NCBI GenBank assembly: GCA_947625655.1
Contig: CANQPD010000009.1
Span: 29,592-93,591 of the forward strand
Source of the DNA: an uncultured Dysosmobacter sp.
GTDB taxonomy: Bacteria > Bacillota > Clostridia > Oscillospirales > Oscillospiraceae
Reading direction: 5' to 3'
Length of the DNA stretch: 64,000 bases
In this document: positions 41,701 through 51,209 of the stretch, piece after piece
Numbering within the stretch: position 1 is the first letter of the stretch
How the letters are laid out: each line of letters opens with the position of its first letter
The notes under the pieces: generated by a model
Databases searched by the model: none
Told to the model about the DNA's origin: nothing
Seen by the model: only the letters and a program-made list of their open reading frames with translations
Position numbers and translations under genes: made by a program

Positions 41701-42789
41701 TTATTGATGCTCCGCCTCGTACTTCTTCAAAAACTCCACCAGGGCCTCCACGCCCTCCCTGGGCATGGCGTTGTAGATGGAGGCCCGCAGGCCGCCCACG
41801 CTCTTGTGGCCCTTCAGGTTGTCGAAGCCCGCGGCCTTGCTGGCAGCGACGACATCGGCGTCCTGCTCGGGGCTGGGGGTGACGAAGGGCACGTTCATCA
41901 GCGAGCGGTCCTCCTTGCGGACGGCGCCGGTGAACAGCTTGCTGCTGTCCAGGAAGTTGTACAGGATGGCGGCCTTCTCCTCGTTCTTCTTCGCCATGGC
42001 CTCCAGGCCGCCGTTGTCCAACAAATACTTGAACACCTTGCCGCAGCAGTAGATGGCCCAGCAGTTGGGGGTGTTGTACAGGGAGTCCGCGTCGGCGTGG
42101 GTCTTGTAGCTGAGATACACCGGGGTCTTGGGGTCCAGGTCCTCCCGCAGCAGATCCTCCCGGATGATGACCACGGCCATGCCGGCGGGGCCCACGTTCT
42201 TCTGCACGCCGGCCCAGATCAGGCCGTACTTGCTGACGTCGCAGGGGCGGGAGAGGAACATGGAGGACTGGTCGGCCACCAGCACCTTGCCCTTCGTGTT
42301 GGGCAGGTTGAAATAGGTGGTGCCGTTGATGGTCTCGTTCTCGCAGATATAGACGTAGTCCGCGTCCTCGGGGATGTCCAGGTCGGAGCAGTCGGGGATG
42401 TAGGAGAAGTTCTTGTCCTTGGAAGAGGCGACGATCTTCACCTCGCCGTACTTCTTGGCCTCGGCGATGGCCTTCTTGGACCAGGCGCCGGTCTCCACAT
42501 AGCAGGCCACGCCGTTTTTCATCAGGTTGATGGGCACCATGGCGAACTGGACGGTGCCGCCGCCCTGGACGAACAGGACCTTGTAGTTGTCGGGGATGCC
42601 CATCAGCTTGCGCAGGTCGGCTTCGGCCTCGTCCCGGATCTGCTGGAACACCTTGGAGCGGTGGCTCATCTCCATGACGCACATGCCGCTGCCGCGATAG
42701 TTCATCATCTCGGCGGCGATCTCCTCCAGGACAGGCTCCGGCATCATGGCGGGGCCGGCGGAAAAGTTATAGGTGCGGCCGTATTTCAT
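41701..42789 (-). CDS. serC: Phosphoserine aminotransferase
   Basis: YNFSAGPAMMPEPVLEEIAAEMMNYRGSGMCVMEMSHRS. Confidence 0.96.
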   Translation of the reverse strand: MKYGRTYNFSAGPAMMPEPVLEEIAAEMMNYRGSGMCVMEMSHRSKVFQQIRDEAEADLRKLMGIPDNYKVLFVQGGGTVQFAMVPINLMKNGVACYVETGAWSKKAIAEAKKYGEVKIVASSKDKNFSYIPDCSDLDIPEDADYVYICENETINGTTYFNLPNTKGKVLVADQSSMFLSRPCDVSKYGLIWAGVQKNVGPAGMAVVIIREDLLREDLDPKTPVYLSYKTHADADSLYNTPNCWAIYCCGKVFKYLLDNGGLEAMAKKNEEKAAILYNFLDSSKLFTGAVRKEDRSLMNVPFVTPSPEQDADVVAASKAAGFDNLKGHKSVGGLRASIYNAMPREGVEALVEFLKKYEAEHQ

Positions 42790-43189
42790 CGTTCATTCCT
42801 CCATTTTCTTCATATAAGCGGCGGACAGCGGTCCGCCCTGTTGGAAAGGGCAACCTTTTATGGTTTTCTGATTTTAGTATACGACAGCGGGACGGCGGAA
42901 TCAACTGCTTATTCAAATTTTTCAGTCCGGCTAAAAAAATGTTTGGTTTTTGTGCAGACTGCCCAATGCGGAACAGCAAACACTATGCGGATTTAGGTAC
43001 AACAGATGACCTGCCGGCAGGCACATTCTTGGAAATCAGTTGAAATTTTACGATATCTTTACTATAATAAATTATCTCCTGCCTTTCGATCATGGGCGGC
43101 GCGGGCCGCCGGCGGGCACGTTCACGGTCATATCCCGTGCGGGGTGTGAAGGGCGCGGGAAAAGACTCCCAGTTTAGGAGGAATTGTTT

Positions 43190-44026
43190 ATGAGACCGGA
43201 CGGAACGCGGGTGCGGGGGCTGACGCCCATTGTGCAGGCCCTGCCCTATATCATGCCGAAGCGCTTTGATGCCCAGAACTGGGCCAGCGACTATGTGGAC
43301 GAGGATATCATCAAGACCTTCATCCGCCAGAAGCGGCGGGAGGGCCGCCATGTGACCCACATGAGCGTTTTGGCCGCCGCCTACTACAAGGCGGCGCTGG
43401 AAAACCCCAAGGTGAACTATTTCATCATGAACCGCAAGGTCTATCAGCGGAACCACTTCTGCTTCAGCTTCGTTATTTTGAAAAAGCGGGCCGACGGCAC
43501 GCCGGACGAGACCAGCCTGAAGGTCTTCCTGAAGCCGGAGGACGACGTGTTCACCATCAGCCAGAAGATCAAGGAACAGATCGACAAAAACCAGGACGCC
43601 GTCCATAACAACAATACGGATAAATTCGCCAACCTGGCCTTTGCCGTCCCCGGTCTGGCCCGGTTTGTGTTCTGGCTGGCCTACCGGCTGGATCTCCACG
43701 GCCTGCTGCCCCGGAAGATCATCGACCTGAGCCCCTTCCACACCAGTTTGTTCATCACGAACCTGGCGTCCATCAACACCAGCTATATTTTCCACCACTG
43801 CTATGAATTCGGCACCACCAGCGTCTTTATCTGCATGGGCAAGCCCGTGCCGGACCCGCTGGCGCCAGCCGGCAGCCGGAAAAAGCAGATGCCCCTGGGC
43901 GTGGTGATGGATGAGCGCATCGCCACCGGCATCGAGTATTCCCGCTTCTTTGCCGCCTTCGAGCGCTATCTCAAAAAGCCGGAGCTGCTGGAAGTCCGCC
44001 TGGACGGCGGGACGGCGCCGGCGTAA
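43190..44026 (+). CDS. CAT/2-oxoacid dehydrogenase acyltransferase-like protein
   Basis: Chloramphenicol acetyltransferase-like fold pattern; weak motif support only. Confidence 0.45.
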   Translation: MRPDGTRVRGLTPIVQALPYIMPKRFDAQNWASDYVDEDIIKTFIRQKRREGRHVTHMSVLAAAYYKAALENPKVNYFIMNRKVYQRNHFCFSFVILKKRADGTPDETSLKVFLKPEDDVFTISQKIKEQIDKNQDAVHNNNTDKFANLAFAVPGLARFVFWLAYRLDLHGLLPRKIIDLSPFHTSLFITNLASINTSYIFHHCYEFGTTSVFICMGKPVPDPLAPAGSRKKQMPLGVVMDERIATGIEYSRFFAAFERYLKKPELLEVRLDGGTAPA

Positions 44027-44038
44027 GGAGGGGAGGCC

Positions 44039-45379
44039 ATGAAGAGCGGCTGTATAAAACAGCTGGCGGCCCTGGGCCGGCGCGCCGCGCTGTATATCCG
44101 GGCGCTGGCAAAATGGCTGGCGCTGGCGGCTGTGGCCGGCGTGCTGTGCGGCGTCGTCGGCGCCGTTTTCCACATCGGCGTCCACCGTGTTACGGCCCTG
44201 CGGGCCGAGCATCCCTGGCTTTTGTGGTGCCTGCCCCTGGCGGGCCTTGTGATCGTGGGCTTTTACAAGCTGACGAGGACCGAGGGCCAGGGCACCAATG
44301 ACATCATCGACGAGGTCCACTCCGGCAGGGGCCTGTCCATTTGGCTGCTGCCCGCCATCTTTCTGGGCACCGTGCTGACCCACCTGTGCGGCGGCTCCGC
44401 CGGCCGGGAGGGGGCGGCCCTCCAGATGGGCGGCACCATCGGCTATCACACCGGCAGGCTGTTCCGCCTGGACGACCGGGACCTGCGCACCGCCACCATG
44501 GCGGGCATGGCGGCCTTTTTCGCCGCCCTGTTCGGCACCCCTCTGGCCGCCACGGTGTTCGCCATCGTGGTCATCAGCGTGGGCGTCATGTACCACGCGG
44601 CCCTGATCCCCTGCCTGACGGCCTCCCTGACGGCTTACGGCGTGGCCTGCCTCATGGGCGTGGAGCCCACCCGCTTCACCGTGGAGATGCCCGCTTTGGA
44701 GCCGTGGATGCTGGCGCGGGCGGCGGTGCTGGCGGCGCTGTGCGCGCTGGTGTCCGTCCTGTTCTGCGGCGTGATCCACTTTGCGGAGCACCAGATGAGA
44801 AAGCGTCTGCCCAACCCCTGGGTGCGGGTGGCCGTGGGCGGCCTCGCTGTCATCGCCCTGACGTATCTCTGCGGCACCACGGACTACAACGGCGCGGGCA
44901 TGGAGGTCATCACCGCCGCCGTGGAGCAGGGGACGGCCCGCCCGGAGGCCTTCCTCCTGAAGCTGCTGTTCACGGCTGTGACACTGGCGGCGGGCTTCAA
45001 GGGCGGCGAGGTGGTGCCCTCGTTCTTCGTGGGGGCGACGTTCGGCTGCGTGGCGGGCCCGCTGCTGGGCATTCCCGCCGGCGCGGCGGCGGCGCTGGGG
45101 CTGGTGGCCGTGTTCTGCGGCGCCACAAACTGCCCCATCGCGTCCATCTTCCTGGCGGTGGAGCTGTTCGGCGACGGGGGGCTGCTGTATTTCGCCCTGG
45201 CCTGCGGCATCAGCTACATGCTCTCCGGCTACAACGGCCTGTACTCCAGCCAGACCATCCTCTATTCCAAGCTGAAGGCCCAGTACATCAATGTCCACAC
45301 CAACGCCCATCACGCGGGGGACCCTCTCCGGGAGCCGCCGGCGGCCGGACGCGTGAAAGAAGGAGACAGCGTATCATGA
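44039..45379 (+). CDS. ClC-family chloride channel/transporter
   Basis: GGSAGREGAALQMGGTIG; FKGGEVVPSFFVGATFG. Confidence 0.92.
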   Translation: MKSGCIKQLAALGRRAALYIRALAKWLALAAVAGVLCGVVGAVFHIGVHRVTALRAEHPWLLWCLPLAGLVIVGFYKLTRTEGQGTNDIIDEVHSGRGLSIWLLPAIFLGTVLTHLCGGSAGREGAALQMGGTIGYHTGRLFRLDDRDLRTATMAGMAAFFAALFGTPLAATVFAIVVISVGVMYHAALIPCLTASLTAYGVACLMGVEPTRFTVEMPALEPWMLARAAVLAALCALVSVLFCGVIHFAEHQMRKRLPNPWVRVAVGGLAVIALTYLCGTTDYNGAGMEVITAAVEQGTARPEAFLLKLLFTAVTLAAGFKGGEVVPSFFVGATFGCVAGPLLGIPAGAAAALGLVAVFCGATNCPIASIFLAVELFGDGGLLYFALACGISYMLSGYNGLYSSQTILYSKLKAQYINVHTNAHHAGDPLREPPAAGRVKEGDSVS

Positions 45380-46456
45380 GAACAGCCGACCTCTTCCCCC
45401 CCCACACACACACACGCGCGGCCGCGGGATCGCACGGTTGATCTTGTCAAGAGCATCGCGATTTTCTCTGTTCTGACGGTGCATGCTTCGGCGCCGGTGC
45501 TCACCGGCGCCGAGACGGGCGGAGCGCCCTGGCTGGCGGGTCTGCTGTGGTCGACGCTGTCCCACGCCGCAGTCCCGCTGTTTTTGATGGCCAGCGGAGC
45601 CTTGCTGCTGGATCCCGCCCGGGAGCTGTCCCTGAAAAAGCTGTACACAAGGAATTTTCCCCGCCTGCTGGCGGCGCTGCTGGCCTGGGCATGGGGCTAT
45701 AAGCTGGTTTACCTGTTGGGACGGAGAGAGCTGCATGCTTCGGCGCTGGTTCAGGCGGGGAAGGAAGTCCTGCTGTTTCAGCACGAGGGGCACCTGTACT
45801 ATCTGCACATGATGCTGCTGGTGTATGCCTTCCTGCCCGTCACCCGGCTGATTGCCCGGCATGCCGGCCGGACATTGCTGGCCTATTTGCTGGGGCTGTG
45901 GTTCTTGCTTGGGATTATCTATCCCACGGTAAAGCCCTTTTGGCCCTTCCGGTCGCTGACGGGAATTCCGGCGCAGTGGCTGATGAATATGACCTATGCG
46001 TCCATCGGCTATACGCTGCTGGGCTATGCCCTCTCCCACGGCGCCGTCCCCGGCGGACGGCGCCGGCTCTGGCTGCTGACGGCGCTGGCCGGCTTTTTGA
46101 CAGCCTTTTGCGGCACCTGGATTGCCTCATCCGCCGCCGGACAGACGGATACCCATTGGCTGGAGGGCATGGGCCTGGGGATGTGTCTGCTGGCGGCGGG
46201 GATTTGGGGCCTCTGCCGGTCTGTTCCCATCGGGGAGCGGGCATCCCGGGGACTGGCCTTTTTGTCAAGGGCCTCGTTCTGTATATTCCTGAGCCATATT
46301 TTCTTCCTGAAGCTGTTTGCCCGGCTGGGCCTGACGGCCCTGGCCGGGCCGCCGCTGCTCTCCGTGCCGCTGCTGGCGCTTTTGCTGCTGGCCTGCGGCT
46401 GCGGCGTGTACTGGGTATTGGCCCGGATCCCCGGTGTCCGGACATGGCTGATTTGA
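45376..46456 (+). CDS. Membrane acyltransferase (OafA-like), frame-shifted at C8(AC)6 tract near start
   Basis: ATG 45376 overlaps clcA stop; in-frame body begins at RTVDLVKSIAIFSVLTVHAS; annotated ORF 45479-46456 lacks the true N-terminus. Confidence 0.7.
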
Positions 46457-46518
46457 CACATAAAAAATGGACTCCCGCGGCATACTGTCTCAAAAGACGC
46501 TGCCACGGGAGGTTTTTT

Positions 46519-47226
46519 ATGGAAACGCTGCTCCAAATCGGCATCACGGCCCTGACCACGCTGCTGTCCATCGCGGTGCTGTTTCTGCTGGAAAAAATGA
46601 TGGGAAGCAAGCAGGTGTCTCAAATGACCATGTTCGACTACGCCATCGGCATCACCATCGGCTCCATCGCGGCGGAGCTGGCCACGGAGCTGGAGGAGCC
46701 CGCCAGGCCCCTGACGGCGCTGATCGTCTACGGCGTCGCGGCGGTGGCCATCTCCGTCCTCACCAGCAAATCCCTGAAAGCCCGGGCCATGGTGACGGGC
46801 AAGCCCCTGGTGCTGCTGAAGGACGGCGTCATCTACCGGGACAACCTGAAAAAGGCTCGGCTGGATCTCAGCGAATTTCTGACCTACTGCCGCATCGGCG
46901 GCTGGTTCGACCTGAACCAGCTGCAGTCGGCGGTGCTGGAGCACAACGGCGCGGTCAGCTTTCTGCCGAAGGAAAAGGACCGCCCCGCCACCCCCGCGGA
47001 CCTGGACCTGAATCCCAAGCAGTCCCAGGTGCAGACGCCCTTTGTCATGGACGGCAAGCTGCTCTCGGACAACGTGCGCCAGGCGGGGAAGGAGGAGTCC
47101 TGGGTTCACCGGAGCCTGCTGCGCCAGGGCTATCGGAATGAAAAGGACGTCCTGCTGGCCCTGTGGGACGGCGGCGAAAAGCTGACGGTGTTTCCCATGG
47201 ACCCGCCGCGAAAGCCCGCCCAATGA
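46519..47226 (+). CDS. YetF/DUF421 membrane protein
   Basis: FDYAIGITIGSIAAE; GKPLVLLKDGVIYRDNLKKARLDLSEFL. Confidence 0.88.
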   Translation: METLLQIGITALTTLLSIAVLFLLEKMMGSKQVSQMTMFDYAIGITIGSIAAELATELEEPARPLTALIVYGVAAVAISVLTSKSLKARAMVTGKPLVLLKDGVIYRDNLKKARLDLSEFLTYCRIGGWFDLNQLQSAVLEHNGAVSFLPKEKDRPATPADLDLNPKQSQVQTPFVMDGKLLSDNVRQAGKEESWVHRSLLRQGYRNEKDVLLALWDGGEKLTVFPMDPPRKPAQ

Positions 47227-47291
47227 CCTCCGCCCCGGGAGCCGTACTGTCCGCATCGGCCGCTCCCGCATAGAATGGCGGGGGTGATGCC

Positions 47292-47471
47292 ATGAGAAAC
47301 TGCGACTGCGATCCGCTGGCCCTGACCACCGCCGTCAACACCCTGGCGGTGTCCATCGCGGCCCGGCTGAATGACGGCGACCTGACCCTGCTGGGGGCGC
47401 TCCTGACCCAATTGGGGGACACCCTGGAGACCATTGCCGCCCAGCGGGAGCGCTGCGCCCCCAAAGGATAA
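47292..47471 (+). CDS. Small conserved-type protein (59 aa)
   Basis: MRNCDCDPLALTTAVNTLAVSIAARLNDGDLTLLGALLTQLGDTLETIAAQRERCAPKG; below ORF-track cutoff. Confidence 0.65.
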   Translation: MRNCDCDPLALTTAVNTLAVSIAARLNDGDLTLLGALLTQLGDTLETIAAQRERCAPKG

Positions 47472-47499
47472 CCGTACGGCGGTCCCCGGGACCGGCCAA

Positions 47500-47843
47500 A
47501 ACCGCCCCGCGGCATTACCGTGGGGCGGTTTTCAGCTTGTCGAAAAACCTCTGTTTGGCGAAAAAGCGTTCCGATTCGCAGGGGGAGTACGAGGGGGCGG
47601 GAGCCCCCTCGTGTTGAATCGAATGTCTGCAAAAGGGCTGCGGCAGCAGCCCGTTGCGCCGCGAAGCGGGAGGCTGCACATCTCTCCCCGTGTAGTCTGC
47701 CGAGGCCCGTTCCTTTGGGCCGAGGCTGCTTTTTGGGCTGCGAAGCAGACAAAAAAGCGAGGCATTGTTCAGGCTGTTGAAAAAGTCCATCGGACTTTTT
47801 CAACAGCCTGAACCGCCCCGCGGCATTACCGTGGGGCGGTTTT
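47500..47843 (+). mobile_element. Structured intergenic element (copy 2) flanked by 33-bp duplicated terminators
   Basis: AACCGCCCCGCGGCATTACCGTGGGGCGGTTTT at 47500-47532 and 47811-47843; core shared with 40188-40465; terminal 19-bp hairpin. Confidence 0.75.
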
Positions 47844-47863
47844 GTAGCTCGCAATATCGCGGA

Positions 47864-49246
47864 TCAATCCTGGCCGGGGACCTGGGGCAGGGTGGCGAAG
47901 CTGGATTCCAGCTCGGCGTCGGTGGGGATATAGTCGCTCATCTCGCCGTTGTGGAACTTCTCATAGGCCACCATGTCGAAATAGCCGGTGCCGGTGAGGC
48001 CGAAGACGATGGTCTTCTCCTCGCCGGTCTCCTTGCACTTCATGGCCTCGTCGATGGCGACGCGGATGGCGTGGCTGGACTCGGGAGCGGGGAGGATGCC
48101 CTCCACCCGGGCGAACATCTCGGCGGCCTCAAAGACCTTGGTCTGCTCCACGGAGACGGCCTCCATATAGCCGTCGTGGTACAGCTGGCTGAGAATGGAG
48201 CTCATGCCGTGATACCGCAGGCCGCCGGCGTGGTTGGGGGAGGGGATGAAGTTGCTGCCCAGGGTGTACATCTTGGCCAGGGGGCAGACATGGCCGGTGT
48301 CGCAGAAGTCGTAGGCGAATCTGCCCCGGGTGAAGCTGGGGCAGGAGGCGGGCTCCACGGCGATGATGCGGTAGTCCTTCTCACCCCGCAGCTTCTCGCC
48401 CATGAAGGGGGAGATCAGGCCGCCCAGGTTGCTGCCGCCGCCGGCGCAGCCGATGATGATGTCGGGCACGACGCCGTACTTATCCAGGGCGGTCTTGGTC
48501 TCCAGGCCGATGACACTCTGGTGCAGCAGCACCTGGTTGAGGACGCTGCCCAGCACATAGCGGTAGCCGGGGGTGGAGGTGGCGGCCTCCACGGCCTCGG
48601 AGATGGCGCAGCCCAGGGAGCCGGTGGTGCCGGGATGCTCCTTCAAAATGGCCCGGCCCACGTTGGTGGTCTCGGAGGGGGAGGGGGTGACGGATGCGCC
48701 GTAGGTCCGCATGACCTCCCGGCGGAAGGGCTTCTGCTCATAGCTGACCTTCACCATATAGACCTTGCAGTCCAGGCCCAGATAGCCGCAGGCCATGGAG
48801 AGGGCGGTGCCCCACTGGCCGGCGCCGGTCTCGGTGGTGACGCCCTTGAGACCCTGCTGCTTGGCGTAGTAGGCCTGGGCGATGGCGCTGTTCAGCTTGT
48901 GGGAGCCGGAGGTGTTGTTGCCCTCGAACTTGTAGTAGATCTTGGCCGGGGTCTGCAGCTTTTTCTCCAGGCAGTAGGCCCGGACCAGGGGGGAGGGGCG
49001 GTACATCTTGTAGAAGTCCCGGATCTCCTGGGGGATGGGGATGTCCCGGGTGTCGTCGTCCAGCTCCTGGCGGATCAGCTCGTCGCAGAACACGGGGCGC
49101 AGGTCCTCAAAGCCCATGGGGGCGCCGGTGCCGGGGTTCAGCAGAGGGGCGGGCTTATTCTTCATATCCGCCCGGACATTGTACCACGTCTGCGGCATCT
49201 CGTCCTCGGACAGGTAGATCTTATAGGGGATGTTCTGGTTTGCCAT
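47864..49246 (-). CDS. TrpB2-type tryptophan synthase beta-like PLP enzyme
   Basis: KFEGNNTSGSHKLNSAIAQAYYAKQQG; GCAGGGSNLGG; true start MANQNIPYKIYLSEDEMPQ. Confidence 0.92.
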   Translation of the reverse strand: MANQNIPYKIYLSEDEMPQTWYNVRADMKNKPAPLLNPGTGAPMGFEDLRPVFCDELIRQELDDDTRDIPIPQEIRDFYKMYRPSPLVRAYCLEKKLQTPAKIYYKFEGNNTSGSHKLNSAIAQAYYAKQQGLKGVTTETGAGQWGTALSMACGYLGLDCKVYMVKVSYEQKPFRREVMRTYGASVTPSPSETTNVGRAILKEHPGTTGSLGCAISEAVEAATSTPGYRYVLGSVLNQVLLHQSVIGLETKTALDKYGVVPDIIIGCAGGGSNLGGLISPFMGEKLRGEKDYRIIAVEPASCPSFTRGRFAYDFCDTGHVCPLAKMYTLGSNFIPSPNHAGGLRYHGMSSILSQLYHDGYMEAVSVEQTKVFEAAEMFARVEGILPAPESSHAIRVAIDEAMKCKETGEEKTIVFGLTGTGYFDMVAYEKFHNGEMSDYIPTDAELESSFATLPQVPGQD

Positions 49247-49279
49247 GATGATAACTCCTTTCAAAGCTGCGGCCCTTCG

Positions 49280-49590
49280 GGGAAATGGGAAACAAAAAAG
49301 ACCTTCATCCCACAAGGACCCTTCCAATAGGTTCCTTTGGGACAAAAGTCTGAAACTTCTGCGGTGCCACCCAAATTGGCGCTTGCGCGCCCGCTCGGCG
49401 ACGTGCAATCACACGCCCTTCCTTGGTAACGGGGGAAAAGCCCGTCGGTACTTACTGGGAGCTGCGCTCCGTTCGGCCCGCCCTCTGCAGTCCATTCGGC
49501 AAAGTCGTTCCTGCTGCCCTTGCACCACCGGCAGCTCGCTGGGAGAAACTCATTCTGCGTACTCGTCTGCGTCATCGGTTTTGGATCTGA
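49280..49590 (-). ncRNA. T-box leader, probable Trp specificity
   Basis: Minus strand contains GGGTGGCACCGC T-box sequence; stem I with GAATGGACTGC (specifier TGG at 49492-49494); upstream of TrpB2. Confidence 0.9.
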
Positions 49591-49724
49591 ACTTACGTGC
49601 AGTTTACGGCGGCGGAGGCCATTTGTCAAGAAGCAAAAAAACATTTAGATGTTTCCGACAAAAATAAGCAGGGAGAAGCAAAGGAAATGTGTGCAGGTTG
49701 ACTCCCTTGACATCCGCTCGGAGA

Positions 49725-49825
49725 TATGTTAAAGTGACCTCGTTCATCGGAGGGCTTGTGATCGCAATCACAAAGCTGGATAAGATGCCGGGTGCCGCCT
49801 GGAGTCTTGTCCGGCTTTTTTGTTG
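49725..49825 (+). promoter_or_regulatory. Hairpin + terminator leader upstream of MATE transporter
   Basis: GCTTGTGATCGCAATCACAAAGC hairpin, then GCCGGGTGCCGCCTGGAGTCTTGTCCGGCTTTTTT. Confidence 0.5.
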
Positions 49826-49846
49826 CCCGTTTTGAAGGAGGCTGTT

Positions 49847-51205
49847 ATGCAGAAGGAACACGATTTCACCCAGGGGGCGATCCTGCCCGCGCTTTTGAAA
49901 TTCGCGCTGCCGGTGCTGCTGGCGCTGCTGCTCCAGGCCATGTACGGCGCGGTGGACTTGCAGGTGGTGGGCAAATTCGGCACGGCGGCGGACATCTCCG
50001 CCGTCTCCACCGGCAGTCAGATCATGCAGTCCGTCACCGTCGTCATCACGGGCCTGGCCATGGGCGTCACGGTGCTGCTGGGCCAGAAGCTGGGGGAGGA
50101 CAAGCCCGAGGAGGCGGGCCGGGCCGTGGGCAGCGGCATCTGCCTGTTCGCCGCAGTGGCGCTGGTCGTGACGGCGCTGATGCTGGCGGCGGCGCCCCAA
50201 CTGGCCACGGTGATGCACGCCCCGGCGGACGCCTATGCTGGGACGGTGACCTATGTGCGCATCTGCTCCGGCGGCGCGCTGTTCATCGTGGCGTATAATC
50301 TGCTTGGCAGCATCTTCCGGGGCCTGGGGGACTCCCGGATGCCGCTGCTGACGGTGTTCATCGCCTGCGTGCTGAACATCGGCGGCGACCTGCTGCTGGT
50401 GGGCGGGTTCGGCATGGGCGTGGCGGGCGCCGCCATCGCCACGGTGTTTGCCCAGGCGGTCAGCGTGGCGCTGTCCCTGCTTATCATCCGCCGGAAGCAC
50501 CTGCCCTTCACCCTGACCCGCCGGGACCTCCGCTTTGACCGGGCGGTGATCGGCAAGATCCTGCGGCTGGGCAGCCCGGTGGCCCTCCAGGATGTGCTGG
50601 TGAACCTGTCCTTCCTGGCCATTATCGCCATCGCCAATTCCATGGGCACCATCGCCTCCGCCGGCGTGGGCGTGGCGGAGAAGCTGTGCGCCTTCGTCAT
50701 GCTGGTGCCCTCGGCCTACATGCAGTCCATGTCCGCCTTCGTGGCCCAGAACGTGGGCGCGGGCAAGGAGGACCGGGCGCAGAAGGCCCTGCTGTGCGGC
50801 GTTGCGTCCTCCCTGGCGGCGGGCCTGGTGATGTTCTGGGCGGCGTTTTTCCACGGGGATGTGCTGGCGGGGCTGTTTGCCGAGGACACCGCCGTCATCG
50901 CCGCCGCCTGGGAGTACCTGAAAGCCTACGCCATCGACTGCCTGCTGACCAGCTTCCTGTTCTGCTTTGTCGGCTACTTCAACGGCCACGGGAACACGGT
51001 GTTCGTTATGCTCCAGGGCTTCGCGGGGGCCATCGGCGTCCGTCTGCCGGTGGCGTTCCTCATGAGCCGGGTGTCCCCGGGCTCCCTGTTCCACCTGGGG
51101 CTCTCCACCCCGGCCTCCACGGTGGTGCAGATCGGGCTGTGCCTGGGCTGGTATCTCTGGCAGAAGAGGAAATACGACCGGCTCTCCGCCCTGGCGGAGA
51201 TTTGA
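49847..51205 (+). CDS. MATE-family efflux transporter
   Basis: 12-TM protein; LPALLKFALPVLLALLLQAMYGAVDLQVVGKFG. Confidence 0.93.
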   Translation: MQKEHDFTQGAILPALLKFALPVLLALLLQAMYGAVDLQVVGKFGTAADISAVSTGSQIMQSVTVVITGLAMGVTVLLGQKLGEDKPEEAGRAVGSGICLFAAVALVVTALMLAAAPQLATVMHAPADAYAGTVTYVRICSGGALFIVAYNLLGSIFRGLGDSRMPLLTVFIACVLNIGGDLLLVGGFGMGVAGAAIATVFAQAVSVALSLLIIRRKHLPFTLTRRDLRFDRAVIGKILRLGSPVALQDVLVNLSFLAIIAIANSMGTIASAGVGVAEKLCAFVMLVPSAYMQSMSAFVAQNVGAGKEDRAQKALLCGVASSLAAGLVMFWAAFFHGDVLAGLFAEDTAVIAAAWEYLKAYAIDCLLTSFLFCFVGYFNGHGNTVFVMLQGFAGAIGVRLPVAFLMSRVSPGSLFHLGLSTPASTVVQIGLCLGWYLWQKRKYDRLSALAEI

Positions 51206-51209
51206 AAGA

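Noticed and set aside
49604-51094. 496-aa minus-strand ORF antisense to MATE
   Set aside because: His/Gln/Arg-rich antisense artefact
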